Assembly: GCA_016184455.1 (NCBI GenBank)
Contig: JACPCS010000117.1
Coordinates: 1-45,457, forward strand
Direction of reading: 5' to 3'
From: Acidobacteriota bacterium
GTDB taxonomy: Bacteria > Acidobacteriota > Vicinamibacteria > Vicinamibacterales > UBA2999
Length of the DNA: 45,457 nt
Shown here: one piece after another, positions 9,097-16,589 of the stretch
Layout of the letters: every line of letters starts with the position of its first letter
Position numbering within the stretch: the first letter of the stretch is position 1
Translations under genes and position numbers: made by a program
Notes under the pieces: model-generated
Told to the model about the DNA's origin: nothing
Database searches by the model: none
Seen by the model: the letters and a program-made list of their open reading frames with translations, nothing else

Positions 9097-10047
9097 CTAG
9101 ACGAACAACGACGAGACCGACGTCTCTTCGTGAATGCTCCGGATCGCCTGGCCGAGCAGGCGCGCCACCGACAGCACCACGATCTTCTTGCACCGCTGCG
9201 CCTCGCCGCGCAGCGGGATCGTGTTGGTCACGATCAGCTGATCGATCGGCGCGCTCTGCACCCGCTCGATCGCGGGGCCCGACAGCACCCCGTGCACCGC
9301 GCACGCGAGCACGCGGTCCGCGCCCGCCTCCGTGAGCGCCGTCGCGCCCTTCTGAATCGTCCCGGCCGTGTCGATGATGTCGTCCTGCAGGATGCAGGTA
9401 CGCCCCTCGACGTCGCCGACCACGTTCATCACCTCGGCCGAGCCGTCCTCCGTCCGCCGCTTGTCGATGACCGCCAGCTCGGCGTCGAGCCGCTTGGCGT
9501 AGGCGCGCGCGCGCTCGGCGCCGCCCGCGTCGGGCGAGACGATCGTCAGCAGCGGGCTGCTCAGCCGGCTCAGGTAATCGATGATCACCGGCGCCGCGAA
9601 CAGATGGTCGACCGGGATGTCAAAGAACCCCTGAATCTGCGCCTTGTGCAGATCCATCGTCAGCACGCGGTTCGTGCCGGCCGCGCTCAGCAGGTTGGCC
9701 ACCAGCTTCGCCGAGATCGGCACCCGCGGCTTGTCTTTCCGGTCCTGCCGCGCGTATCCGTAATACGGGATCACCGCGGTGATCCGCGCCGCCGACGACC
9801 GCCGGAACGCGTCGATCATGACCAGCAGCTCCATGAGGTGCTGGTCGACCGGCGTGCACGTCGGCTGCACGATGAACACGTCGGCGCCGCGGATGTTCTC
9901 GTCGATCTGGAACGAGACCTCGCTGTCGGGGAACCGCCGCAGCCGGGCCTGTCCGACCGGAATCCCGAGAAACTCCGCAATCTCTTTCGTCAGCGTCGGG
10001 TGGGCGCTTCCGGAGAAGACCTTCAGGTCGCCAAACCCGGTCGACAT
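9097..10047 (-). CDS. prs: ribose-phosphate pyrophosphokinase
   Basis: 316 residues. Makes PRPP from ribose 5-phosphate and ATP for nucleotide, His and Trp synthesis. It shows FSGSAHPTLTKEIAE, YYGYARQDRKDKPRVPIS (catalytic flexible loop), DLHKAQIQGFF and the PRPP-binding DDIIDTAGT. I chose the ATG of MSTGFGDLK; an in-frame start 30 bp upstream adds nothing conserved. The order ispE-prs-rplY-pth fits many bacteria. Confidence 0.96.
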   Translation of the reverse strand: MSTGFGDLKVFSGSAHPTLTKEIAEFLGIPVGQARLRRFPDSEVSFQIDENIRGADVFIVQPTCTPVDQHLMELLVMIDAFRRSSAARITAVIPYYGYARQDRKDKPRVPISAKLVANLLSAAGTNRVLTMDLHKAQIQGFFDIPVDHLFAAPVIIDYLSRLSSPLLTIVSPDAGGAERARAYAKRLDAELAVIDKRRTEDGSAEVMNVVGDVEGRTCILQDDIIDTAGTIQKGATALTEAGADRVLACAVHGVLSGPAIERVQSAPIDQLIVTNTIPLRGEAQRCKKIVVLSVARLLGQAIRSIHEETSVSSLFV

Positions 10048-10150
10048 CAACCCATCACCACTGAGCGCTCGTCGCATCGCCTGCCTGGTCTACCGGACCG
10101 TCTCAACAGATGAGAGTGCACCCTGCATCAGGCTTCCGACAACGATCTCC

Positions 10151-10173
10151 GGGCCGTTCCAACGGAACGGCCC
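10151..10173. repeat. 23-bp hairpin GGGCCGTTCC / GGAACGGCCC
   Basis: Perfect 10-bp stem around AAC, in the 340-bp gap between ispE and prs, downstream of tRNA-Gln on the minus strand. A sister hairpin with C/G in place of T/A lies at 27065-27087. It could act as a processing or pausing site; no U-run follows on either strand. Confidence 0.85.
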
Positions 10174-10207
10174 GCTCAACATTTCGAACAGCCGCTCCAG
10201 GAGGGGC

Positions 10208-10282
10208 TGGTTGGGGCGGAAGGATTCGAACCTTCGAATACGGGATCCAAAGTCCCGCGCCTTACCGCTTGGCCACGCCCCA
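10208..10282 (-). tRNA. tRNA-Gln (UUG)
   Basis: 75 nt on the minus strand, folding as a full cloverleaf. The acceptor stem TGGGGCG pairs with CGCCCCA, followed by discriminator A and an encoded CCA. The D arm has CCAAGCGGTAAGG. The anticodon loop CTTTGGA carries UUG. The T arm has GGTTCGAATCC. It is co-oriented with ispE and prs and probably processed from their transcript. Confidence 0.97.
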
Positions 10283-10291
10283 CCACCTGCA

Positions 10292-10320
10292 CCCCGCCGC
10301 GCACAAACCGCGCGGTGGGG
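10292..10320. repeat. 29-bp palindrome CCCCGCCGCGC / GCGCGGTGGGG
   Basis: Second copy of the 29-bp family, 11-bp stem with one wobble and loop ACAAACC. It lies immediately 5' of the tRNA-Gln gene on the minus strand, in the gap after ispE. Confidence 0.9.
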
Positions 10321-10387
10321 ACCCCGCTCGGCCACCGCGTCAGAGGTTCAGTGTACTGGAGCCGTCGGATCAGGGTGGCGCAAACGT

Positions 10388-11350
10388 TTAGTGTAGTCGA
10401 GCCAGCGGGTTGCGGGCAACCCTTCGAGGGCGGCAGAGACGCGCGTACTCGGTCCGGCCGAGCGATTCCGTCAGCAGCACCTGCCAGCCCGACCCCGACA
10501 GTGCCGTCACGGCCGCCGCCGCCTCCCGGCGCTTCTGGAACAGACCGAACACGGCCGAGCCGCTCCCCGACATCGCTGCGGCCACGGCCCCGGCGCGCCG
10601 GAGCGCCGCCTTCATCTGATCGATCTCCGGATGATGCCGCGCAATCGGGATCTCGAGGTCGTTGATCATCTGCGCCGACCGCGACGGCCACGGGCCCGGC
10701 ACGTACTGCGGCTCGCGGACGACGGGCCCGCGCGCGAGCTCGCGCTCGGCGTCCCACCAGCCGTACGCTTCGCTGGTCGAGACGCCGAATCCCGGGACCA
10801 GGAGCACGATCCAGTGCCGCGGCATGTCGGCGAGCGGATAGATCTCGTCGCCGCGGCCGAGGCCGAGCGCGGTGCCGCCCGCCAGAGAAAACGGCACGTC
10901 GGCCCCGAGCGTCGCCGCGACGTCGGTCATCTGCGCCGGCCGAAGCGGGACGCGCCACGCGGCGGCCAGACCGACGAGCGCCGCGGCCGCGTCGGCACTC
11001 CCGCCACCAAGTCCCGCCTGCAGTGGAGTGCGCTTCTCGAGCCGCACCACCATGTCGCCGAGCGATCCCCGACGCCGCAGCGCGCGCCAGAGCGCCGCCG
11101 CCGCGCGCCAGATCAGGTTCGACTCGTCGAGCGGTACGCCGGCCGTCGCGCACTCGATCGCGAACGGGCCCTCGCGCGGCAGGCATGTGATCGTGTCGTG
11201 CAGCGAGATCGTCTGAAACACCGTCCGCAGCTCGTGAAAGCCGTCGGGACGGGTGCCGAGCACGCGCAGATCGAGATTGATCTTGGCGTGGGCGCGGACG
11301 GAGACGGCGATCGGGGGTCGGTGCAATGTCCTTGACGCTCGTCGGTGCAA
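10388..11350 (-). CDS. ispE: 4-diphosphocytidyl-2-C-methyl-D-erythritol kinase
   Basis: About 320 residues, GHMP kinase of the MEP isoprenoid pathway. It has AKINLDLRVLG (catalytic Lys and Asn), PLQAGLGGGSADAA (phosphate-binding loop) and the C-terminal AAMSGSGSAVFG. No ATG or GTG precedes the conserved region; the possible starts are TTG at 11350 or TTG at 11326. Both lie inside the 24-bp repeat array at 11318-11443, so the array appears to have replaced the original start and ribosome-binding region. Function is sure, exact start is not. Confidence 0.92.
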   Translation of the reverse strand: MHRRASRTLHRPPIAVSVRAHAKINLDLRVLGTRPDGFHELRTVFQTISLHDTITCLPREGPFAIECATAGVPLDESNLIWRAAAALWRALRRRGSLGDMVVRLEKRTPLQAGLGGGSADAAAALVGLAAAWRVPLRPAQMTDVAATLGADVPFSLAGGTALGLGRGDEIYPLADMPRHWIVLLVPGFGVSTSEAYGWWDAERELARGPVVREPQYVPGPWPSRSAQMINDLEIPIARHHPEIDQMKAALRRAGAVAAAMSGSGSAVFGLFQKRREAAAAVTALSGSGWQVLLTESLGRTEYARLCRPRRVARNPLARLH

Positions 11351-11443
11351 TCCCTCTCACGCGTGTCGGTGCGATGTCCCTGACGCTCGTCGGGGCGATC
11401 CCCTATGCCCCTCGGTGCGATCCCGATCGCTCATCGGTGCGAG
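11318..11443. repeat. 24-bp repeat array, left arm (TCGGTGCGAT units)
   Basis: Six units, each beginning TCGGTGCGAT or TCGGTGCAAT, start at 11318, 11342, 11366, 11390, 11412 and 11434 (spacing 24, 24, 24, 22, 22). The left part overlaps the 5' end of ispE. It is the inverted partner of 11642-11768. The best stretch, 11317-11354, matches the reverse complement of 11683-11720 at 37 of 38 positions. Confidence 0.9.
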
Positions 11444-11641
11444 TTCCGCTGACGCCGGCGGTGTGAGGCGCCTTGCGCCGGCGACGCAGGCCGATCACGG
11501 TTCAGGAGTGAGGGCGGCGGCCGCTTCCGCGGATGTGCATACGCGCACGATTCCGAAATCAATGTGAACAGCACGGTCTATGACCCGCGCCTCGACGCCG
11601 TGTGGAGTGTATCGCGGCGCCCGAGTGCACTCAACCGCACG
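11444..11641. other. 198-bp unique core between inverted arrays
   Basis: Sequence between the two 24-bp arrays, in the 414-bp gap between the LolB-like gene and ispE. It is locally richer in A/T than its surroundings. A 49-codon frame on the minus strand, GTG at 11644 to TGA at 11495, contains VIDRAVHIDFGIVRV. It uses codons with less third-position GC than neighbouring genes. I cannot say whether it is translated. Confidence 0.35.
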
Positions 11642-11768
11642 CACCGACTGTCGTCAGCGCGATCGCACCGACACGCGCGAGGGGGATTGCACCGACGAGC
11701 GTCAAGGACATCGCACCGACAGACGCCAGTCGGATCGCACCGACCAGCGTTAGGGAGGTCGCACCTAT
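11642..11768. repeat. 24-bp repeat array, right arm (ATCGCACCGAC units)
   Basis: Six CACCGAC-centred units with an exact 24-bp period: 11642, 11666, 11690, 11714, 11738 and 11762. The last runs into the 3' end of the LolB-like gene. On the plus strand one frame reads IAPT plus four variable residues per unit. Inverted relative to 11318-11443. Confidence 0.9.
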
Positions 11769-12604
11769 TGCGCTCGCAGCGGTCCCGCCTCGCGCAGCTC
11801 GTCGAGCGTCAGATCCCGCGCGCCGGGGGGCACGGTTACCGAGAACGCCGCGGCATCGAGCGGGACGTTCGTTTCACGCTGCGAGACGGTCGCGGTCAGA
11901 TCGACCTCGACGGCGCCGGCGAGCGACCGGAGCCGGACCGTCTGCGGGACACCACCCTGCCATGAGGGGTATTCAATCTGCCAGCCGGGGCGCCGCGCGG
12001 CGCGCGGCTGCCAGGCACCGTCCGCACGCTCGAGGAAGAGCGTCGCGCCGCCGGCGAGATCGATCGACGCCCACCCGTTCTGATGCAGGCGCCCGCCCGT
12101 TGCACCCGGTTCGGCAACGACGCAGCCGGTGAGGATCGCCTGCAGGTCGGCGGGCGAGAGGGCCACTCCGGTCAGTGCGCCGAGGATTTCGGCCGCAGCC
12201 GCCATGCGCAGCACGCGGTTGTCACGCGGCAGCACGAGCGTGGCCGAACCGGCACGCGCGGCCAGAATGAACGCGGGCGGGCCGAGCGGCGCCACACCTT
12301 CGAGGCGCATCGACGCGGGACGCTCGAACCCCGCGATCACCCGTCCTCGCAGGCTGCGGCCGCCCGCGCGTCCGGAGAGCGCGAGCTCGGCGGTCATCGT
12401 CCGCACGCCCGCACACGTCGCCGTCGCGCGCTGATAGATGTCGGCGGAGTCGGGAAGGGGGCCGCCGGGGTCGGTGGGAAGCGTGAGTCGTCTGGCAGCG
12501 CAGGCGGACGTGAAGACGGCGACTCCTACCACCCACGTCCCAACTGCCAAGAGCCTTCGACGGGAGCGTTGGGAGTTGGGAGTTGGGCGTTGGGAGTCGT
12601 TCAT
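11765..12604 (-). CDS. LolB-like outer-membrane lipoprotein
   Basis: 279 residues. A hydrophobic segment ends in a lipobox (FTSACAA, Cys about 35). The rest is a LolB/LppX-like beta fold (RTMTAELALSGRAGGRSLRG, RVIAGFERPASMRLEGV). By family it may carry or insert lipoproteins in the outer membrane. Residues 1-13 (NDSQRPTPNSQR) are encoded by the GGGAGTTGG repeat, so either the repeat supplies the start codon or a later start is used. It directly abuts the TPR gene stop. Confidence 0.7.
   Translation of the reverse strand: MNDSQRPTPNSQRSRRRLLAVGTWVVGVAVFTSACAARRLTLPTDPGGPLPDSADIYQRATATCAGVRTMTAELALSGRAGGRSLRGRVIAGFERPASMRLEGVAPLGPPAFILAARAGSATLVLPRDNRVLRMAAAAEILGALTGVALSPADLQAILTGCVVAEPGATGGRLHQNGWASIDLAGGATLFLERADGAWQPRAARRPGWQIEYPSWQGGVPQTVRLRSLAGAVEVDLTATVSQRETNVPLDAAAFSVTVPPGARDLTLDELREAGPLRAQ
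12531..12599. repeat. GGGAGTTGG / CCAACTCCC cluster
   Basis: Imperfect tandem 9-11-bp units (TTGGGAGTTGGGAGTTGGG) with a short inverted arm (CCCACGTCCCAACTGCCAAG). It covers the first codons of the LolB-like gene. Other clusters: 23107-23182, 33736-33797 and 42099-42206. Confidence 0.85.
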
Positions 12605-14020
12605 CTAGCGCGGCAGTCGACTCCGTGCGCCCTCGATCTTCTTCTGCACCTCGGCGCGATCGACGTCGCCCGCCTCGCTCTCGAGCACACGCGTCCAGGC
12701 CTCGACCGCCTCGGCCCACCGGCCGCGGCGCGCGAGCAGATCGCCGAGATGATTCTGCACCTCGCCATTGCGCGGCAGCTGCGTGGCCGCGGGCGCCAGG
12801 TATTTCTCCGCCGCGTCCAGGTCGCCGCGGCGGAAATGCGCCCACCCGAGGCTGTCCAGGTAATAGGGGTTGCCGGGATCCAGGTCGAGCGCGCGTTCGA
12901 CCAGGCGGACCGCCTCGTCGAGCTGGCGTCCGCGCTCGGCGAGCAGGTAACCGAGGTAGTTCAGCACCTGCGCGTTGCCGGGCTCGATCTCGAGAATCTG
13001 CCGGAGCGTGCGCTCGGCATCGGCGTCACGCCCGGCGTCGTTGTACAGATCCGCAAGCGCGAACTGGGTGGCCGCGTCCTTCGGGAACGCCCTCGCGCTC
13101 GGCTCGAGCACCGCCAGCGCCCGAGCCACGTCGCCATTCTCCACGAGCGCGCGCGCACCGAGCCGCGGGAACCGCGGGTCGTCCGCATGCTGCGCCTGCG
13201 CCTCGGCGGCGAGCGTGGCGGCGCGCGCGTACTCGCGCGCGGCGATGAGCGCGGTGATACGCCGCACCTTCAGGCCGCGGTTCGTCGGCTCGACGGCGAG
13301 CGCGCGCGTGTAGTTGTCCACCGCCTCCTTGAAGAGGCCCGCCTGCTCCTGATACTGCGCCAGCGTCGACGCGACGCGCGGCTCGTCTTCGACGATTACG
13401 TCGAGCGTCTCGATGGCGCTCTTCAGATCCTCGGCGGCGGCGTACGCCTGCGCGAGAAACAGACGCGCCTGCGCCGAACCGGGATTCTGCGTGACGACGC
13501 GCACGAACGTGTCGACGGCGGGCCTGGCGCTGCCGGTGCGAAGGTACAGACGGCCGAGCGAGAAGAGCACGTCGATGCCGGCGGTCGGCTCCTTGGCGAC
13601 GCGCTCGAGGTGCTGAATCGCATCGCGCGCCACCGCCAGAAACTTCTCCGGCGCCGCATTGGCGTTGATCGTGTCCGCCTGCGCGGCGTACAGGAGGCCC
13701 AGCACCCGATGCGCCTCGAGGTTGCCGTCGTTCAGCTCGAGCGCTTCGCGCGCGGCGGTCTCCGCCTCGCCGCGCCGGTCGCGGCGCAGCTGGAACGCGG
13801 CGATCTCGGCCCGCACCTCCGCCGAGGCCGGGTCGGCGGCCGCGGCACGTTCGAGCGCCGCGAGCGCCCCCGCCTGGTCGCCGAGCGCCTCCAGACGACG
13901 CGCCATCAGGAACTCGAAGTAGGCGTTCGGCGTCTGCGCGGTGCCACGCGCCGCGGTCAGCAGCAGCAGGACGCCGGTCGTCGCCAACCGGATGCGCGCG
14001 CGTCGGGTGCGGCGGGTCAT
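12605..14020 (-). CDS. tetratricopeptide-repeat protein, exported
   Basis: 471 residues. A signal peptide (about 1-28, ending RGTAQ) is followed by at least ten TPR units (for example GNAQVLNYLGYLLAERGRQL and GNPYYLDSLGWAHFRRGDLD). TPR proteins of this shape act as periplasmic or outer-membrane scaffolds. Pairing with the LolB-like lipoprotein, 0 bp apart, suggests an envelope assembly role. It is the first gene of the minus-strand block. Confidence 0.85.
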   Translation of the reverse strand: MTRRTRRARIRLATTGVLLLLTAARGTAQTPNAYFEFLMARRLEALGDQAGALAALERAAAADPASAEVRAEIAAFQLRRDRRGEAETAAREALELNDGNLEAHRVLGLLYAAQADTINANAAPEKFLAVARDAIQHLERVAKEPTAGIDVLFSLGRLYLRTGSARPAVDTFVRVVTQNPGSAQARLFLAQAYAAAEDLKSAIETLDVIVEDEPRVASTLAQYQEQAGLFKEAVDNYTRALAVEPTNRGLKVRRITALIAAREYARAATLAAEAQAQHADDPRFPRLGARALVENGDVARALAVLEPSARAFPKDAATQFALADLYNDAGRDADAERTLRQILEIEPGNAQVLNYLGYLLAERGRQLDEAVRLVERALDLDPGNPYYLDSLGWAHFRRGDLDAAEKYLAPAATQLPRNGEVQNHLGDLLARRGRWAEAVEAWTRVLESEAGDVDRAEVQKKIEGARSRLPR

Positions 14021-14048
14021 GGCAGTAAGGGATCTTAGCTCAAGATGT

Positions 14049-14054
14049 TATAGT
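14049..14054 (+). promoter_or_regulatory. -10 element TATAGT, leaderless start candidate
   Basis: TATAGT ends 6 nt before the ATG at 14061, so transcription would start on or next to that A. The -35 region is poor. The complement reads ACTATAAC and could serve the divergent TPR gene. No Shine-Dalgarno is visible before 14061. Confidence 0.45.
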
Positions 14055-14060
14055 GCGGGC

Positions 14061-14231
14061 ATGCCCGTCGATGCGGAGCTGCTCGACATTCTGGCGTGCC
14101 CGAACTGCAAGACGCCGGTGAAGCTGGTGAAGAACGGGACCGCGCTCAAGTGCGATCAGTGCCACCGCGTCTACCCGATCAAGGACGACATCCCGGTGAT
14201 GCTGATCGACGAGGCGACCATCGAGCCGTAG
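14061..14231 (+). CDS. Trm112-family zinc-ribbon protein
   Basis: 56 residues. CPNC at 14-17 and CDQC at 31-34 form a zinc ribbon, with the family start MPVDAELLDILACP and the end DDIPVML. Bacterial Trm112-like (YcaR-type) proteins are often encoded beside envelope glycosyltransferase genes; some partner methyltransferases. Its TAG overlaps the next GTG by one base, so it is coupled to the GT9 gene. Confidence 0.9.
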   Translation: MPVDAELLDILACPNCKTPVKLVKNGTALKCDQCHRVYPIKDDIPVMLIDEATIEP

Positions 14232-15355
14232 TGAAGATCCTGCTCGTCCGCCTGCGGCTGATCGGCGACGTGGTGTTCACCACGCCGCTCGTGCGCGCGC
14301 TGCGGCGGCAGCACCCCGGCGCCCACCTCACCTATGTGGTCGAACCGCTGGCGGCGGCGGTCATCCGCGGCAACCCGCACCTCGACGAGATCCTCGAAGT
14401 TCCCAGGCGCCGCGGGCTCGACCGGCTCCGCGACGACGTGGCGTGGGGCCGGCTGCTGCGCCGGCGCCGATTCGACGTGGCGATCGACCTGCATGGCGGG
14501 CCGCGGAGCGCCTGGCTCACGTGGGCGAGCGGCGCGCCGTTGCGCATCGGCTACCGCACGCGCGGGCGGAGCTGGATGTACACGCACCCCGTGCCTCGTC
14601 CGGCCGATCTCGGGCCGCTGCACTCGGTCCTGAAACAATGGCCGCTGCTGGCGCCGCTCGGCGTCGGCGCGTGCGATCCGGCGCGAGATGCGGTGGAGAT
14701 GCCGGCTGATGCCGCGGCCGAGGCGCGCGTCGCTCGCTGGCTCGCCGAGGCCGGGATCCGGGACGAGCATCCGATGGTGGTCGTGCACGTCAGCGCCGGC
14801 AACCCGTTCCGCCGGTGGCCTGCCGCGCATTTCACCGCGCTCGTCGCCGAGCTGGCGCGCCGCGATCCGGCGCGGCGCTTCGTCGTGACCTCCGGACCAT
14901 CCGACGCGGAGGCCGCCCGCGCCATCGTCGACGCGGTGCGCGCGGCCGACGCGCAGGCGGGCGCCGCCGTCCGGCACGTCGAATTCGAACCCGCCGAGCT
15001 GCGCGCGCTGACCGCCCGCGCGGCGGTGTACATTGGAGGCGACAGCGGTCCCCTGCACATTGCGGCGACGACGACCACGCCCGTCGTCGGGCTCTTCGGC
15101 CCGACGCTGGCCGAGCGCTCGATGCCCTGGCGCGATCGGCGCCTGCCGGCCGAGGCGGTCGACGCGGGCCCGCTCCCGTGCCGCCCATGCCGGCAGCGCA
15201 CGTGCGCGCCCGGCGATTTTCGTTGCCTGACCCGCATCGATCCGGCGCGGGTCGTGGCGGCCGCCGAGCGGCTGCTCGAAAGGGCTCGGGCCTCAGGCCT
15301 CAGGCCCCAGATTGAGACCTCATCTGAGGCCTGGGCCCTGGGGCCTGGGGCCTGA
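14231..15355 (+). CDS. glycosyltransferase family 9 (heptosyltransferase-like)
   Basis: 374 residues, GTG start. Characteristic GT9 signatures are ILLVRLRLIGDVVFTTPL at the N-terminus, HVSAGNPFRRWPAAHF in the middle and YIGGDSGPLHIAA near the C-terminus. Such enzymes add ADP-heptose to lipid A core. A heptose kinase gene 2 kb downstream supports this. The last 20 residues or so are encoded by a GGCCTCAGGCC-type repeat, so the native C-terminus probably ended near LLERAR. Confidence 0.88.
   Translation: MKILLVRLRLIGDVVFTTPLVRALRRQHPGAHLTYVVEPLAAAVIRGNPHLDEILEVPRRRGLDRLRDDVAWGRLLRRRRFDVAIDLHGGPRSAWLTWASGAPLRIGYRTRGRSWMYTHPVPRPADLGPLHSVLKQWPLLAPLGVGACDPARDAVEMPADAAAEARVARWLAEAGIRDEHPMVVVHVSAGNPFRRWPAAHFTALVAELARRDPARRFVVTSGPSDAEAARAIVDAVRAADAQAGAAVRHVEFEPAELRALTARAAVYIGGDSGPLHIAATTTTPVVGLFGPTLAERSMPWRDRRLPAEAVDAGPLPCRPCRQRTCAPGDFRCLTRIDPARVVAAAERLLERARASGLRPQIETSSEAWALGPGA
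15283..15355. repeat. GGCCTCAGGCC palindromic cluster
   Basis: Stacked units (GCCTCAGGCCTCAGGCCCCAG, then an inverted GAGGCCTGGG...GGGGCCTGGGGCCTGA arm) at the 3' end of the GT9 gene. The stop codon lies in the last unit. Related clusters: 18782-18815, 33549-33571, 41660-41700. Confidence 0.85.
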
Positions 15356-15374
15356 CAGTGCGCATGGTGCACGT

Positions 15375-16589
15375 ATGAACACGATGTCGATCGCCGCGGA
15401 GCGGACGCAGGTGGCGCTGAAGCTCGATCGCGTCGCCGCCGCCCTGCTGCTCGGATTCGTCGCGGCGCTGCAGGTCTCGATCGCGCTGGCCGACATCCTG
15501 TTGACCGCGATGCTCCTGTCGTGGGTGGCGCTGCGCGTGCGCGAACGCGCGCGGCCGTCGGCCCCCGCCTTCTTCATCCCCCTGGCGGTGTATGCGGGGC
15601 TGACGCTCGTCTCGTCGTTGCTGTCGGTCGACCCGACGACCAGCCTGATCGACAGCAAGCAGCTCGTGCTGCTGGCGATCGTGCCCGCGGTCTACGACCT
15701 GGCGCGCGGCCCCCGCGCGGCCACGGTCGTCGACGTGATCATCTCGGTCGGCGCCGCGAGCGCCGTGTTCGGCATCATCCAGTACGGCGTGCTGCACTAT
15801 GACAATCTCGGTCAGCGGCCGCAGGGGGCGCTCACGCACTACATGACCTACTCGGGCGTCCTGATGCTGGTCATCGCGGCGGCCGCAGCCCGCCTGGTGT
15901 TCGGGTCGCGCGACCGGGTCTGGCCGGCGTTGATCATGCCGGCGCTCGTCGTGGCGCTGGCGCTGACCTTCACGCGCAACGCGTGGATCGGCGCCTGCGT
16001 CGCGGTCGGTGTGCTGCTCGTCCTGAAGGACTTCCGCCTGAGCGCGCTGCTCCCGGTGGTCGTCGCGCTGCTCGTCGTGCTCGCGCCCGAAGGCCTCCTC
16101 AGCCGGCTGACGTCGACGTTCAACGCGCAGGATCCCGCCAATCAGGACCGTTTCGCGATGATCGAGGTCGGCGCGCTCATGGTGCGCGACCACCCGCTCA
16201 CCGGCGTGGGCCCCAACATGGTGCCGGAGGTGTACGCGCAGTACCGGCCCGACTATGCCGTCAACGAGACGAACCCCCATCTGCACAATGTTCCGCTGCA
16301 GATTGCGGCCGAACGCGGCCTGCCGGCCCTCGCCGTGTGGATCTGGTTCATGGGCGCCGCGACCCTGGCGCTCTTCCGACTGTTCAAGCGATCCTCCGCG
16401 AGAGCGTCATCGGAGACTCACGAGCGGGTGCTCGCCTCGGCCGCGCTGGCGTCGGTGGCGGCCATGCTCGCCGCCGGGCTCTTCGAGTACAACTTCGGCG
16501 ACTCGGAGTTCCTGATGCTCTTTCTCGTGCTGATCACGCTTCCGTTCGCCGCCGCGCGGGCCGAGCATGCTGCCTCCTCTCGCGGCTGA
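15375..16589 (+). CDS. O-antigen ligase / polymerase-like membrane protein
   Basis: 404 residues with 10 or more hydrophobic helices. The Wzy/WaaL signature region lies in the last third: a large periplasmic loop with GVGPNMVPEVYAQYRP and the conserved NPHLHNVPLQIAAERGL, where the histidine and arginine are typical. It would ligate glycan chains to lipid A core or polymerise them. The ATG at 15375 is preferred; the longer upstream frame runs through repeat sequence. It overlaps the next gene by 23 bp. Confidence 0.87.
   Translation: MNTMSIAAERTQVALKLDRVAAALLLGFVAALQVSIALADILLTAMLLSWVALRVRERARPSAPAFFIPLAVYAGLTLVSSLLSVDPTTSLIDSKQLVLLAIVPAVYDLARGPRAATVVDVIISVGAASAVFGIIQYGVLHYDNLGQRPQGALTHYMTYSGVLMLVIAAAAARLVFGSRDRVWPALIMPALVVALALTFTRNAWIGACVAVGVLLVLKDFRLSALLPVVVALLVVLAPEGLLSRLTSTFNAQDPANQDRFAMIEVGALMVRDHPLTGVGPNMVPEVYAQYRPDYAVNETNPHLHNVPLQIAAERGLPALAVWIWFMGAATLALFRLFKRSSARASSETHERVLASAALASVAAMLAAGLFEYNFGDSEFLMLFLVLITLPFAAARAEHAASSRG

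Noticed and set aside
11318..11768. CRISPR array
   Set aside because: The 24-bp units include the variable part; there are no 25-40-bp unique spacers between constant repeats, arms are inverted to each other, and no cas gene is present.
11602..12132. Plus-strand protein with IAPT repeats
   Set aside because: The pattern is only the 24-bp array read in one frame; the frame then runs antisense through the LolB-like gene.
12083..14038. 651-codon plus-strand frame opposite the TPR gene
   Set aside because: The minus strand encodes clear TPR units with a signal peptide; the plus frame has no recognisable motif.
14096..14230. Extended N-terminus for the GT9 gene (from 14096)
   Set aside because: That part is the Trm112-like gene read in another frame; the GT9 consensus begins at the GTG at 14231.
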